From the NCBI GenBank assembly GCA_002104945.1, contig MCFH01000013.1:620001-684000 (forward strand): a DNA stretch of 64,000 nt, written 5' to 3'. Made by a program: the position numbers and the translations under genes. Positions 43,004 to 59,500 of the stretch are shown piece after piece. Within the stretch, counting starts at the first letter, position 1; each line of letters opens with the position of its first letter. The notes under the pieces are model-generated. The model was not told where the DNA came from. It did not search any database and saw only the letters and a list, made by a program, of their open reading frames with translations. The stretch comes from Piromyces finnis (lineage: Eukaryota; Neocallimastigomycota; Neocallimastigomycetes; Neocallimastigales; Neocallimastigaceae).

Positions 43004-43812
43004 ACCCCCCCCCTCCATATTGGTTTTTTTTTTTTATCAACCTTTGAAAACCCATACCATTCTCCTTTTTCTCCTTCTGATATAATTAACATATATATAT
43101 ATGTTTGGAAACCAAAATTATAAATAAATATATATATATATATTAATATTGTATTCCTTTTCACCCTTTTAAAATATTTTATCTTTACACAATAATACTT
43201 TCTATCTATTTTTTTTTATATTTATTTTTTTTTTTTTTTAATTCTTAATTATGTATTTTTCTAATTTTTTTTTTTTTTTTTTTATTGTATCATTTAAAAA
43301 AAAAAAAAAAAAAAAACTATTTGTACAATGGAAAGAAAAACAAAAAAAAAGAAAAAGTCTATGTATTTACAATTCATTATTACATTCTTTTCTTTATTAG
43401 TATAATTCTTTGTAACATTTAAAAAAATTAAAAAATATATATATAAAAAAAAAAAAAAGAATAAATAAAAAAATAATTTAATAAATGATTTAATAAATAA
43501 ATTAATAATTATTTATAAAATTAGGATAAAGTATCTCTAATAGATATGTAAAAAAAAAAAAAAAAAAATTAGATAAAAAAAAAAAATAAATAAATAAAAG
43601 TAATAATAAGAAAAGAAATATTATAAAGAAATATATTCATCTAGAATAACTATATAAATTTCATAAATAAAATCATTTTTTATTTTATTTTTAATAAATA
43701 GTACATAAATACATTTTAATTTTAATATATAATATATATAATATATTTTTTATATCCTTATTTTCATTGATGTTGTCAGCATCATTGTTCGCCTACTCCT
43801 CCTAATTGATCC
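43004..43812. other. Convergent 3' intergenic region, kinase to HIRA
   Basis: About 800 bases between two facing 3' ends, with T-runs on the left, A-runs in the middle and AT repeats. It starts with a run of nine C (43005-43013), very unusual here. No gene or RNA was recognised. Confidence 0.5.
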
Positions 43813-44213
43813 TTATTCTTTTTTTTTTTTATACATTTCTAATTGTTCCTTGTATTGTATTGTAATTCTTTGTAATTCACGATTACGACCAAAGATTAAT
43901 AAAATTTCTTCTAATAATTCATGTTTTGACATACCCTATATTTTTTTTTTATTATATATAAATATTTTCATTATTTTAATGGTATTAATAATTATAGATT
44001 CATGAATAATGCTTGAATTTTTTTTTTTTTTATAAAAAAATAATAATAAAATGATTTTTACAACAAGTTTCGGTTCCCATTTCAATGATTCTAAATTTTC
44101 AATTCCTGGGCTAATATAAAATGGAAGAAAAGTGAGAGAGAAGGGAGGGAGGGTGTATAAAAAAAAAAAAAAAAAAAAAAAGGAGGTTAAATTTTATTAA
44201 AAATAATGAATTT

Positions 44214-44248
<35 letters not shown>

Positions 44249-46737
44249 CTTTTTTTTTTTTTCTATTTTCCACTTACAGTAAAATTGGACCCAAGAGATC
44301 ATCACAAATTTCTTTAATTTTTCCTATGGCTAATTCATCACTTAATCGACGAGCATAAATATTAAGAACTCTACGATATTCTTTAGCAGAATTTGTAACC
44401 TTTAAACTTGCTAATTCATCTTCTAAATGAGTTAAAGAGGTTCTAACCTTACCAACATAACTATTTTCTTGTGATTTTTTAGTTGCTAAATAAATAAATG
44501 TTTTCATTTTAATATGATAAGCAAAAGTTTTACCATTGGTTGTTGTGATGATTGGAGTTCCGTCGGAACGAAGGGTAATATTCAAAATAGATACATCATT
44601 TTTATTTGATTTTCCTGTTGAATTATACTTTAAAAGTAATCCTATAGAAACAGAGGAAATAATAGATTCTTGTTTTATCACATCCCTATAGTTATTGAAT
44701 ATAATTTATTATTATATTTTAATTATTTATATATATATAATAAAATAATAAAATAATAAACAAAAGAAAAATTATTTTATAATAAACGAAAGAGAAAAAA
44801 TATCTTTCTCAAAGTAGTAGTTTATAACGTACCATACATCTATTAATCCACTTGCACTTAAAGTTAATAAATAGGGACCTGAGGTATCTAAATGAGTAAC
44901 AGGTGTAGGTAAAACAATAACTGGTAATAATCTATATATAATTAGAAAAAAAAAGTTGATAAAAAAAAATTGTAATTAGAAAAACAAAAAAAGAAAAATA
45001 ATAATAATAATAATAATAAATATCATCATCATAAAAATTCAATAATAACTATAGTATTATTGATCTTTTTTTTTTTTTATTTTTTATTTTTTTTTTACCT
45101 TCTACCAGAAAGAGAATATAATATTAAACTTCCATCACGACAAGCAATAACAATAAATTCTTCACTACTTGCTACATGAAGAACATGTGAAGTCATAACA
45201 TCTGTCCATAGAATTTCATTATCTTCATGGCATGATACCACAATTGGACCTTTTAATATATATATATATTTAATAGAATGAATCAATAGGATAATAAAAT
45301 AACTTTTAATTCCCTTTTTACAATTATAATTAAAAAAAAAAAAAGGCAGGGTAGAGACTTACTTTTAGAATTATCACATTCAATAACTTTGGAGGATAAA
45401 AGATTTTCATCATGTGGTATTTTATAATATATTAATTTTGGTATTTTTGGAATAGCAAGAATCGTTGGTATCGAAGGAAGTGGAAGAATAGTTGGAAGAA
45501 TAAATTGTTGTTTTTCTTCTTCTCCATTAGTGCTTTTAGAAAATATCTTTTTAACATTTGAAATAGCAGTACCATCGTCTTCAGAATGCTTTCTTTTAAG
45601 AATAGGAAATCCATTCGATGGGATTGAAGAGGTAGTATGATATATTTGTGGTTCGGATTGATGAAAATCATAACGATCTGAGGTGAACTGACTTTGTGGT
45701 AAGGCAGAGGATGGTAGGGAGGAAGATAGAGAGGAAGAAGACAAAGATGGTAATGTAGAAATATGCATTGGTTGAATTCTTTTTTTACCTTCTTTCGTGG
45801 TTGAAACTTTTTGTATAATGGGCCTACTAAATATATCATCTAATGTAGAATTATTTCCTTGTTTAGTATTTATTGAAAGGTTATTTAATAGTATCGGTGA
45901 GACTCCACTTTGTAAAGTATGCTCCTTTGTTTTATCTTTTTTATTATTATCATCATTATCTATCTTATCATTGACGATATTCTTAGGCTGCTCCTCCGTA
46001 TTATCATTACTATGGTCATGACTCTTTTTATCGTCCTTACTTTCATCACTTTTTGTTATACTATTATCTTCATCTTTTTTAGTATCATCATTAGTATTAG
46101 TATTACTTTGTTCATTTTTATTATCATTATTGGTACCGCCGTTTTCAACATCTATAGTATTAGCTTTTTTACTATCCGTACTTTCTGCTATTGATTTAGA
46201 ACTACTATCCGCCGCCGGTTGTATCTTATCAGAAATTTGAGATGTAATAAAATCTTTTTTAACACTGGGTGACTTTAACTTTAAATCATCATCCGTAGGT
46301 AATGTATATTCACCCATTATTTTTGCTAAACGATTGGAGGCTTGAGATTTATCTATTTTTGAAATTTCTTCTTCCATATTCAATTGAGTAATATCTTCAA
46401 TTGCTGTAACTTTTTGTTTACTATAACCATATTTATCTAAAATTTCATCCTATTCCATTTTATATATATATTATTGTTAATATTATAATCATTTGTAAAT
46501 TTTAAAATTAATTTATAAATTATATTATATTAAATAAAAATAATATATATATAGCTATATTGTATTTACCACTTCTCTTGACTTTAAGGCTTTTCCAAGT
46601 TCTTGCTCTGTAAATTGAAGAATTGCAATGGAACCATCATAAGATGATGCAATTAAAGAAAGACCATCATGACTCCTATTTAAATTTATCACCACCAAAA
46701 TAAAATTTTTAAAAAATGCATAAAATATGAAAAAAAA

Positions 46738-46824
<87 letters not shown>

Positions 46825-48807
46825 AAAGCTATTTGTATATGTATAGCTTTACTAAGAATTACGATGAAAAAAAAAAATTTTTTTTATAATTTATTTACCA
46901 TGTCATATCTAATACACTATGATCAAAAATATCATTGGCAACAATAACAGCACGATTAGTTTCAGTTCTCCATATAGAAATTCCTCGATCTTGACTACCA
47001 ATTGCACAAATAGAAACTGTAGCAGTTTCTTCATTTTCACCATTCATAATTGATTTTTGAAATATCACTGGATTAAATAACTATATAAATATAGGTTAGA
47101 ATGAATTAAGATTATTGATTTAATGTTTCCTCTTTCTTATTCTGCATTATTTATCAAATTAAATCATAATATTATTACTACTTACAGCTACTTCAACAGG
47201 TGCTACATGACCAATAAATGAATGTGATGTATTCCAATCTTCTCTATGAATTACAGCCGCTATATAATGATTTTCATTCATTGCATTAGCTGTTACAATA
47301 TAACTACCATCTGGAGACCAACTAATTTATAAAATTAATTGTATTTACAAATATATACATATATATAATTTAAAGTTTAACACCAAACCGTTTTATATTA
47401 AAATATTATTTTTTTTTTCTTTTATCTTTACCTCAAACGACGAAAGAATGTTGTACTTGGTGTGTTTTTAAATGGTTCAATAATAGTGGTTTCCATCTTC
47501 CAATCTGAAGTTCTCCATATTTTAATTGTTCTATCATCAGACTTTTTAAAAATTAATATAAATAATATATTTACTACATATATATTATAATAATAATAAT
47601 AATAATAATTACTTGAGATGCCAAATATTTTCCAACAGGATCCCATGTTACACCTTTAACAAAACCTTGATGACCTGTTAGACATTGAAGACGATCTATT
47701 ATAATATAATATAAAATTATTTTTGTTTTTGTTTTTTGTTTTTTGTTTTTTTTATTAATACTATTGATTTATTATTATTATTATTATTATTATGATTATA
47801 TTTATTTACCAAATGTTGATCCATCCCAAATATAGATTTTACTATCTAAACCACAAGAAGCTAAATATTGATTATCCTGTGACCAAGCTAAATCAACGAC
47901 ATCTATTATATATATATAAATTGTGAATACCTTTAAAATAAATATACTTATTAAATATTTTAAATTTCTATACCTGATTCATGTCCTGTTAAACATTTTA
48001 CTACTGAATAATTTTCTATATTTGGTGTATCACTTCCAAATGAAAAGTTTGAAGGAAGAGCACTTCTATTATTTAAAATATATCACATTTATATTATAAA
48101 TAAATAAAATTTTAAAGATTTAAAATTTTAATTAAAATATATTAATTAAAGTTTATTAATATTATATTCAAAATAAATTAACATATTTTTTATATATATG
48201 TGATTATATGTCATTACTTGTTATGCCTCCAGATAATAATAATTTTATCATCAGAACCTGAAGCAAGATATTCACCTTCAATATTTGACCAACGAACGCA
48301 TAACACAGTTCCTATAATATAAAATTTAAAATTTGATTTTAAATTTATTAAAGATTAAATATTTGACGCTTTTTTTTTATTAAATCATATGTAAATATTG
48401 ATTTGTTTTCTAAAATAAAATTAAATATAAACCTTGATGATTTACTAAGGTAGATAGTAATTTTGGTATATCATCATCCATTTCATCTTCCTGTCTATAC
48501 AATGGTCTAGTATCCCATATTTTAATTTTTGCATCTTTTTTATTATTATTATTATTATAATGATTAATTAATTAATTAGAATTATAAAATCAATATATAG
48601 TTGTATGAAATTATTGAAATTGTTGTTATTGTTTTCTTTTGTTTGTTTGTTTTAATAATGATAAATATATATATATTGTTTATGAGAAATACCTAAAGAT
48701 CCTGTTGCCAATTTTTTTCCATTAGGATGTAAATGTAATGTAAATATAGTTGCATTCTTTTTTTTATCATCTGTATGAGAAACCCAATCTGGTCTTAGTA
48801 TAATCAT
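43813..48807 (-). CDS. HIRA: HIRA/Hir histone chaperone, 16 exons
   Basis: Minus-strand exons read as 48807-48693, 48534-48433, 48311-48218, 48065-47974, 47902-47810, 47695-47613, 47541-47432, 47321-47186, 47080-46899, 46675-46570, 46449-45363, 45249-45099, 44931-44833, 44685-44278, 44110-44062 and 43935-43813; all join in frame to 1009 residues, close to animal HIRA. Residues 1-371 form an N-terminal WD40 propeller (IKIWDTRPL, then LASGSDDKIIIWRHN and RLSWSPDGSYIVTANAMNE, the last a HIRA hallmark). Residues about 380-720 are Asn/Asp/Ser/Lys-rich and probably hold the Asf1-binding B segment. Residues about 735-1000 form the HIRA C-terminal domain (VSCHEDNEILW, ICDDLLGPILL, then MSKHELLEEILLIFGRNRELQR). 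The family deposits H3.3/H3-H4 outside replication. The last exon ends after a run of 12 A in coding sense; an error in that run would change the final few residues. Confidence 0.92.
46738..46821. repeat. AAT array facing a TTA array in a HIRA intron
   Basis: About 16 AAT units are followed, after a TG interruption, by about 11 ATT units. The two arms are complementary, so the intron between exons 46899 and 46675 could fold into a hairpin of about 30 bp. Confidence 0.9.
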
Positions 48808-48889
48808 TTTAATTTATATTTTATTTTTATAAAAAAAAAAAAGGTTTTTTCGTTTATCCAAAATTTAAAATAATGTGCTTTATATGCTT

Positions 48890-48934
<45 letters not shown>

Positions 48935-51753
48935 GGTATTATAATTTTGAATGATAATTTTATATATATGAAAATGATATGTTTCTTTTCTCTATGTTTT
49001 CCTGAATTATTATATATCCTGTTTTCTAAATTTTTCAATGTGTAATTCCAAAAAAAAAAAAAAATAAATATATATATATATGGAAAAATGGAAATGGAAA
49101 AAAAGAAAAAAAAAACTTGTTTTTATTTATAAATTTATATGTATATTAATCTCTTTTTTTTTTTTAATAAAAAAAAATATATATATATATATATAAATTT
49201 ATAAAAATGTATAATTTAAATTAAATAATATTATTTCTTTACACTTTATCACTTTTTTATTTCTTTTATTAATCAATAGCTGTTATATGCATTATATTAA
49301 TAAATATATGTTGTTTCTTTTATAATGTACTTTATAAATTGTTAAAGTTGTATTCCATTTATTTTATCAAAAATTGTTAAATGATTGATGATTTTGAAAT
49401 TAACATTTCAAATTTTTAAAATATTTAAAAATATTTATTGTGTCTATAAATGTGTAAAATTAAGAAAATTGGATATAGAATATTTAAAATGTTAAATATG
49501 TTTATTATAAATTTTAACAGTTGTTAATATTAATTTATTAATTCAATATTTTATAATTTTGTAATTTTACATTAAAGATTTTTATAAAAAAAAAATGGTT
49601 TATAATAAAAAAAACTTTTTTTTTTAATATATAATATTTATATTTAAAAATCTTTCTTAAATTTTTTTATTATAAATAATAAAAAAAAAAAAATAAAAGA
49701 AACAAAAGTAGTGTATTTATCTACAAATTCTATTTATTACTTTACACTTTATAAAAATATATTACTTTAGCATTTTATAAAAAAGCATTTATTTACTTTA
49801 TACTATATTAAATAGAATACTAAAATAATATATATGAATTAAAAAATGCACTAAAATAAAGTAAAGAAAAAAAATTACAATATAAAGATATATGTAAAAA
49901 TAATAATAATAATAATTAATATTTTTATTATTTATTCTAATGCTTTTTTTTTTTTAGTTTTAATTTTAATTTACTGTATAAATAAAGAACGTTAGATAAT
50001 TATTCACATTAATTTCTTTATTTTTTAATTCTTTTTATAAGATAAATAATTTGTTATTATAGGATTCATCATCATCATAGCTTCAATTAGCCTACTTATT
50101 CTTTTATTTAAATTACAAAACTACAAAATTAAAAGAATCTCACTTTTAACAATAATTAAATATAAATAATATTAAATTTTAACACGAAATATATTAAAAT
50201 ATGCTAAATTATTTAATAATAACATTATAAATATTTAAGTTTATAATTAGTAAAAATATAATAACAAAATAAAAAATCAACATAATATTTGGTATTTAAA
50301 AAAAGAAGACAATATTGTAACTTGTAATGATCTAAATTTAGTTAATATATTATATAAAATTCAAATAAAAAAAACTATAGTTATGAACTTTTATAATATC
50401 TTTTGTTTGTTTTTTTATTAAATTATTATAACATATATTTATTATTATGCTTAAAAGGGATATTCTATAATATTTATTTTTAAATCATATATATATAATG
50501 TATTACCTTTCTTCTTCTTCTTATATTTTATTTTGTTCTTTTCAAAAAAAAAAATCTTTGTTTTTTTTGATCTAAGTAATAATTGGCTTAAAAAATAATA
50601 CTAATTAAATATTATTAACTAATAAACTTTAAATTATATTATTTTGGATGTTTTTGGAAATTTATTAATTAAAAAAATATTCCGCTTTTTTTTAAGTTAA
50701 ATTAAATTTATTTTTAGTTTAGAATTAGATTTGTATTATTTTTTTACACCACTTTTCAATAAAACAATGAGAAACACTTAAATGATAACGAACTATCTTT
50801 TTTTATAGAAATAAAAACATATATATATAATAAATATACCAATTACATAACACCTTTGTATATATAATAATAAAAATATAATGAATATAACAAATTATAT
50901 ATTATATATAATTTAAATACCATAAAAAGATCAAACAATCCTTTTTTGATATTTATAGTATTTATTGATTTTCTTTCAGGTTTTATATTACTTATTTATG
51001 AAAATAAAAAATAATATTCTCAATAATGTCATGCTAATATTTCGATAATATTATAAGTTATCCATTAAAAATAAAAAAGCAATATAAAAATAAAATAACA
51101 ATACTATTAATATTACAAAAATTTACACTTTTAATTCGAGAGTACAAATTTTATGATTATAATGTATATATATACTGAACTTTTCGTAATTATAACAAAA
51201 TTTTAACTATTAAAAGTAAATTTTGTTAAATGTATATTATTCATTATTAATTGTGAATGAAATAAATGGGATATATTTTTATGTATAATTTTTATATAAT
51301 AATAATTAATAATTAGTTTTATATAAGTATTCTATTTATCTATTTATATATAGTAAGATTAATTAATATACTTTAATAATAAAGAATAAAAATATAATAA
51401 AATGTTTTTACTATATATACTTTTAAGTATAATAAAATGTTTTAGTTATGTATTCTTTTAAAAAAAACTTTAAATTTTTAACAAAAAAGATACTTTACTA
51501 TTTTACATAACTATTTCATTTTTATTTTTTTTTCTTTCAAATCTTATTATTTATACTTGTATATATCTCCAAAAAGATAAAATAATATTAATAATAACTT
51601 TAAAAGATTTTCTTTTACAATTCTCTTCATAAAGTTTAATTATTTAAAATATATAATATTTTTTTCATTTTTTAGTATCCAAAATATCTTAAAATTTTAA
51701 TTTATTAAAATTATCTTTTTTATATATTAAAAATTGACCTCCTTTTCTTTATA

Positions 51754-51785
<32 letters not shown>

Positions 51786-52221
51786 AACTTTTAAATAAAT
51801 CTTAAAAAGGGAAAGAATAAAGGAAAAGGAAAAGAACAAAAAAAAAAAAAAAAAGGCTTTAAGATATCTATTTATATACATAGTAATTCTTAAAGTTTTA
51901 TTAAAAAAAATAATGAAATTGATATAATAATTAAATAAAAAAAAAATTATAATTAAATATAAATAATATATCCAAATTCTTAATCAATTTTATAAAAGTT
52001 ATTTAATAAACATTCATTTATATTTATTATAATTTTTTTATTATTCAAACTTTTATTATTATTATTATTATTCTTGAGAATATCAAAGATCTCAATAAAA
52101 AATAAAATAAATAGCATAAATAAATTTAGAATACAATTAATTTATAATTTATAATCAATATATCATATCAACATTTTAAAAAAAAAAAAAAAAAAAAAGA
52201 AAAGAAAGAAAAGAAAAGAAA
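48808..52221. other. Divergent intergenic region, HIRA to ROGDI
   Basis: About 3.4 kb of A/T-rich DNA between two genes transcribed away from each other. It has a 34-A run near 48,897-48,930 and many AT dinucleotide tracts. No coding gene, RNA gene or element was recognised. Confidence 0.5.
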
Positions 52222-53936
52222 ATGCCAATTCCAATAAACACAACAAAAAAGGTTATTGATGAAGAAACATTAGCAAAGGAAAAAGAAGTCATTGTATGTA
52301 AAATAAAATATTTTTTCCTTTTTACATATTTATATATATATTAGTTTAAAAAATTATATAATGATAATGTTTTGAAATGAATAAAAAAAATAAAATGTAA
52401 AGTAATAAAAGTAATAATAACCATCAAAATTATATATACCATTTAGAATAATGAAATAAACTGGTACTTAACTACACAAGGACCTGTTGTTATCAATGAA
52501 TTAATTACAAAATTAAAAGTATGATAATTTGAATATAATTAATAACATAAAGCATATAACATTTTAATAATAATCAAAATTTATTATTCAATCATTTTTA
52601 TTATAATAATAAAGGAAGCTGCTACATTAATTCATTTTAAACATGATACAACTACTGACGGATTGACGCTTGCAGTTACCAATGCAAAGTAATTAAAATT
52701 AGAATGAAAGATAAAAATTTGTTGTAATCAATTAAAAAAGAGTATATATTAATACAAAAATTAAATTTAGTTGTGATAATTTAAAAGGTTTTATTACAGT
52801 AAATGATATCTATATCACTAAAGGAGTATGTAACTTATTCAAAGAAAAAAAATAAATATTGTTTATATTTAATTACAAACTTTACTTATTGATAGTAATA
52901 TATTTCTTTATCAGGAACTTTTAATAAAATTCCCACATTATAATCGAGGAAATGCTATAAAAACAATATATAATCCAAAAGAACCACACTGTTTATATCA
53001 AGTAAGTTTTATTTTATTATATTTTTTTTTTAATAAAACTAAGGATAATTTTATAATAATAATAATAAAATAAATAAATCTTTAAATCCTAATATTTTGA
53101 AAATTTATTTTATTTTAAATATTAATATAGCTTCAAGATATTTATAATCATATTCACAAAATAATTGAAATATTAGAACATTATAGGATGGAAACCTATT
53201 CTCTTGAACAATTACATGAAGTAATTTATATTTATATTTATATTGAATTAAAATTCAAAAATTTAAAAATTTATAAAATTTTATATTATATATTATATCT
53301 TGATAATCGATATATATACAACATATATAATTCATTTATTTTATAGTTAATTAAGCAAACAAATATGTTCTTAAAGAAAATAAAATTCATCTTATCTCAA
53401 AAGGAAGAAAATTACGTTTACCCATATCGTTGTAATCCAAAAGTAATATAAAATTAAAAATATTTCAATACATAATTAAAATTTATATTAATCGCTTTAA
53501 ATAATTATTATAAAGAGTTTTTCACCAGAATTACCAGCAGATTTTGTAATAGAATATTATATTAACATGTCAAACATTGTTGTTGCAATATTTAATATTT
53601 CAGCTTCACAATCACAGCAACCAAAACTTTCATCAAAAATTATTGGAAAAGTCAAAACAATAAAGTCTAGGTAAACCATAAATGAACATTAATATAAATA
53701 TATCAGCTTCCTATAATTATTTTTGATAAAATACTAAAATATATAATTTCATAATAAAAACTGTTAAATATATAACTAGTACACATTTATCAAGTCATAA
53801 ATCAAGCACTCTTAATGAAATTATTGTAGAATGTCCAAGTCCAAATCTTTTAAAGTTTAATAAATTAATAAATGATATATCAGATGTCTCTAATAATTGT
53901 CAATACAAATTGAAAATATTCTTAGAAAAGCAATAA
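52222..53936 (+). CDS. ROGDI/Rav2-like V-ATPase assembly protein, nine exons
   Basis: Exons read as 52222-52293, 52447-52518, 52615-52688, 52771-52825, 52915-53001, 53131-53220, 53347-53442, 53516-53670 and 53780-53936, all in frame, giving 285 residues, almost exactly the length of animal ROGDI. No single exon is long, so the gene is easily missed. The recognised pattern is an N-terminal helical part, a short beta segment (CDNLKGFITVNDIYITK), a central helix block starting LQDIYNHIHKII, and a conserved block (SFSPELPADFVIEYYINMSN then IVVAIFNIS) followed by VECPSPNLLKFNKLINDI. In yeast Rav2 belongs to the RAVE complex, which re-joins V1 to Vo of the vacuolar proton pump; ROGDI does the same with DMXL proteins. 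Assignment rests on pattern and length, not on an alignment score. Confidence 0.78.
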
Positions 53937-56511
<2,575 letters not shown>

Positions 56512-59500
56512 ATGGATCCTTTAGGAGTTGGAGATACTCATCTCTCTAAAAAAAAGGCTAACAATCCAATGTTTAGTCATACAACAGGTCAAAGTTCAAA
56601 TGCATCAACCCGTAAACAATATTACGAAGGAAGTAGCACAGGTTTAAATAAATATACAATGACTATGGGCAATCCTAGTTCAAATGGTAAATTAATTCCA
56701 AATATTATTAATTAAATAATAATATGATTTAAAAAAAAAAATATTATTTCTAATTATATTGACATAAATACTTATGTTATTATATATATTATAATAACAT
56801 ATAATACCGAAAATTTCAATGTAAAATAATCAATATCACTTTTATTAGCTAACATGCAAAATAATTTTGACTATAATAATAATGGTGAAATGAATCAAAA
56901 TTATCCATCTTATGGTGGTAATATACCAAGTAGTAGTAATAATCCAAATAATCCAAATTATAAGCCAAGTGGAATATTAGGTAAAAATTTTTTAAAACCT
57001 CGCTATAATGGATCACCACCAACACAACCACAACCCACAACAGCTACTCATTACCAAAAAAAATCCATTGGTTCATCTAAATCATTAAATAGTAGTATGA
57101 CAAATCTTAGTTCATCAGCATCATCCCTATATTCACATGGAAATGTAAATACACCCAATGCTCTTCAAAATCAACACTTTTATGCATCATCACCTAATTT
57201 AACAACTAATACTATAAATAATGGGCAATTAAATACTATTCAACCATCAAAATCAATTCATGATTATGGCATTTTTTCAAAGGTAAAAAATATTATTTAT
57301 ATTTATTAGCTAATGATAATTGATCAAAAATATTAATATCAATTATTTATAAAAATAAATAACATATTTGTTTATCATAAATATTTTAATACATAATGTA
57401 ATAGAAAGTAAGTAAAATTAATATAAATTTTAAATGATGTTTTTAACAATTTAATAAAAAAAAAAAAATTAATGATAAATTAACAATAAATATATATTTC
57501 TATAGAAAAAAGAAAGACCAAAATTACCACAAGAACAAATAACAGGAGCAACAGATGGTATAAATAAAATATAATTAATAAACAATTTTAAAATTTGATT
57601 ATCTAATATATGAATATTTATTTATATATATATATATATATTTTTTTTTTTTTGTTTTGTTTTGTTTTGTTTTGTTTATTATATTATTTAATATTATGTA
57701 GTCATTGATTTTAGTGATTTTATAAGTGATCCTAATCATGTACCATTAGAATGTGTGTCATTACCTGCACTTGCAAATTCAAGTTCAAGTCAAAATTTAA
57801 ATAAAGGAGATAACTCACAACATATATTTAATCCATCTATGAACCAAACAGTAATGACATCATCATGGTTACCACCTGATTCATGGGATGTAAAATTAGA
57901 CGAAACTATGGCACCTATGAAAGAAAATATTTCAGAGCAACTTGGTAATCAAGGACATAATGAATTCAGTAATTCAAATCAAGAATTAAGTTTGATTCAT
58001 AATGGATCTGTTAAAGATACTGAACCATTCCAAACACCTGAAGATATTTATTACGATAGTCACTATAGTAATGTTAAAGTTAATGAAGATCAAAAAAATG
58101 TAAGTAAAATTAATTATTTTAAACTTTAAATTTGTAACTATATTTTAATATGTATAATGTATAATAATGTTAATTGGTTCTAACCATTATTTATCTTCAA
58201 AATTAATTAATATATATATAAAAAAAAAAAAAAAAAGAATTACATTCGTGTATTCAAAACAGATTTAACATTTACAACTGTCATGTGTTATTTAAATTCA
58301 AACGCGGATCAAGTTTGTAAAAAAGTTGCTGCTAAATTCTTTATTAATGATTATAATAAATACAATTTAGTAGTTATCAGAAATAAATTGGGTAAATATT
58401 ATCTTTAAAATTATAGAAATATTTAGTATAATGAGATAAAATAGATATAGAAAATTTATTAATAAAATGTATTTCATAATTTATATATATGTATGTATAT
58501 TTATATATTTAGAGAGAATTATAAAACCAAATGAATATCCATTATTAATGCAAAAGCGTTGGCTCGAACGCTTAGGCTATACTTCATTAGATAAGTTGGA
58601 CTTACAAGGTCGTGAAGATAATAGTTACTGCTATCGTTTTATTTTTAAGGAAATACAAATTGGAAGAGAGATTTCACCCGACTATTGGAAACTTCCAGAA
58701 ATAAAAGATAATCCACATGTTAATCTAGCAGGATTTGGACTAACAATTTTACCCGTATATTTATTCCAAAATGCTCCTGAAATTATTTCATTAGATTTAT
58801 CTCGTAATCTTAATATACAAGAATTGCATTCAGATTTAACTCCATCTTTAACTTCATTAAAATCACTTTCCCTTTCCCACAACAGAATACACAATTTCCC
58901 AAGAAACATTCATTGTATCACTACCTTAACACATATTAATTTAAGTTTTAATCGTATTCGTACCTTGGAACACACTGGTATTGAACATTTAAAAAATCTT
59001 CTTGTACTAGAACTTCAATGTAATTTAATTGAAGATATTCCAGAAGCTCTTGCAAAAGGTTGTCAACGTTTACAATATATTAGTTTATCAAATAATAGAA
59101 TTAAAAGTATTCCTGTTTCATTTTTCCATAATCTCAGAAGAGTTTTACGTCATTTAGATATATCATTTAATCGTCTTGTTGGTAATCTACCTCCAGAAAT
59201 TAGTGAATTAGAAGTATTAGAAATTTTAAGATTAAATGGTAATCATATGGATGGTGATATACCAAAACGTTTATCTGAATGTCTTCAATTACGTGAATTA
59301 GATTTAAGAGGTAATCGCTTTGGCTCAATAATGACATATGACCAAGATGGAACTGAAATTTTAACTGAAACTGAAAATTACGCCCAAACAATGGAAGTAT
59401 TAAGTGAATGTAAGAAATTAGAAATTTTATTATTAGATGGTAATCCAATTCGTTGGATAGGAAAAATGTCAGCTGTTGAAGATGCACAGTATGAAATGAG

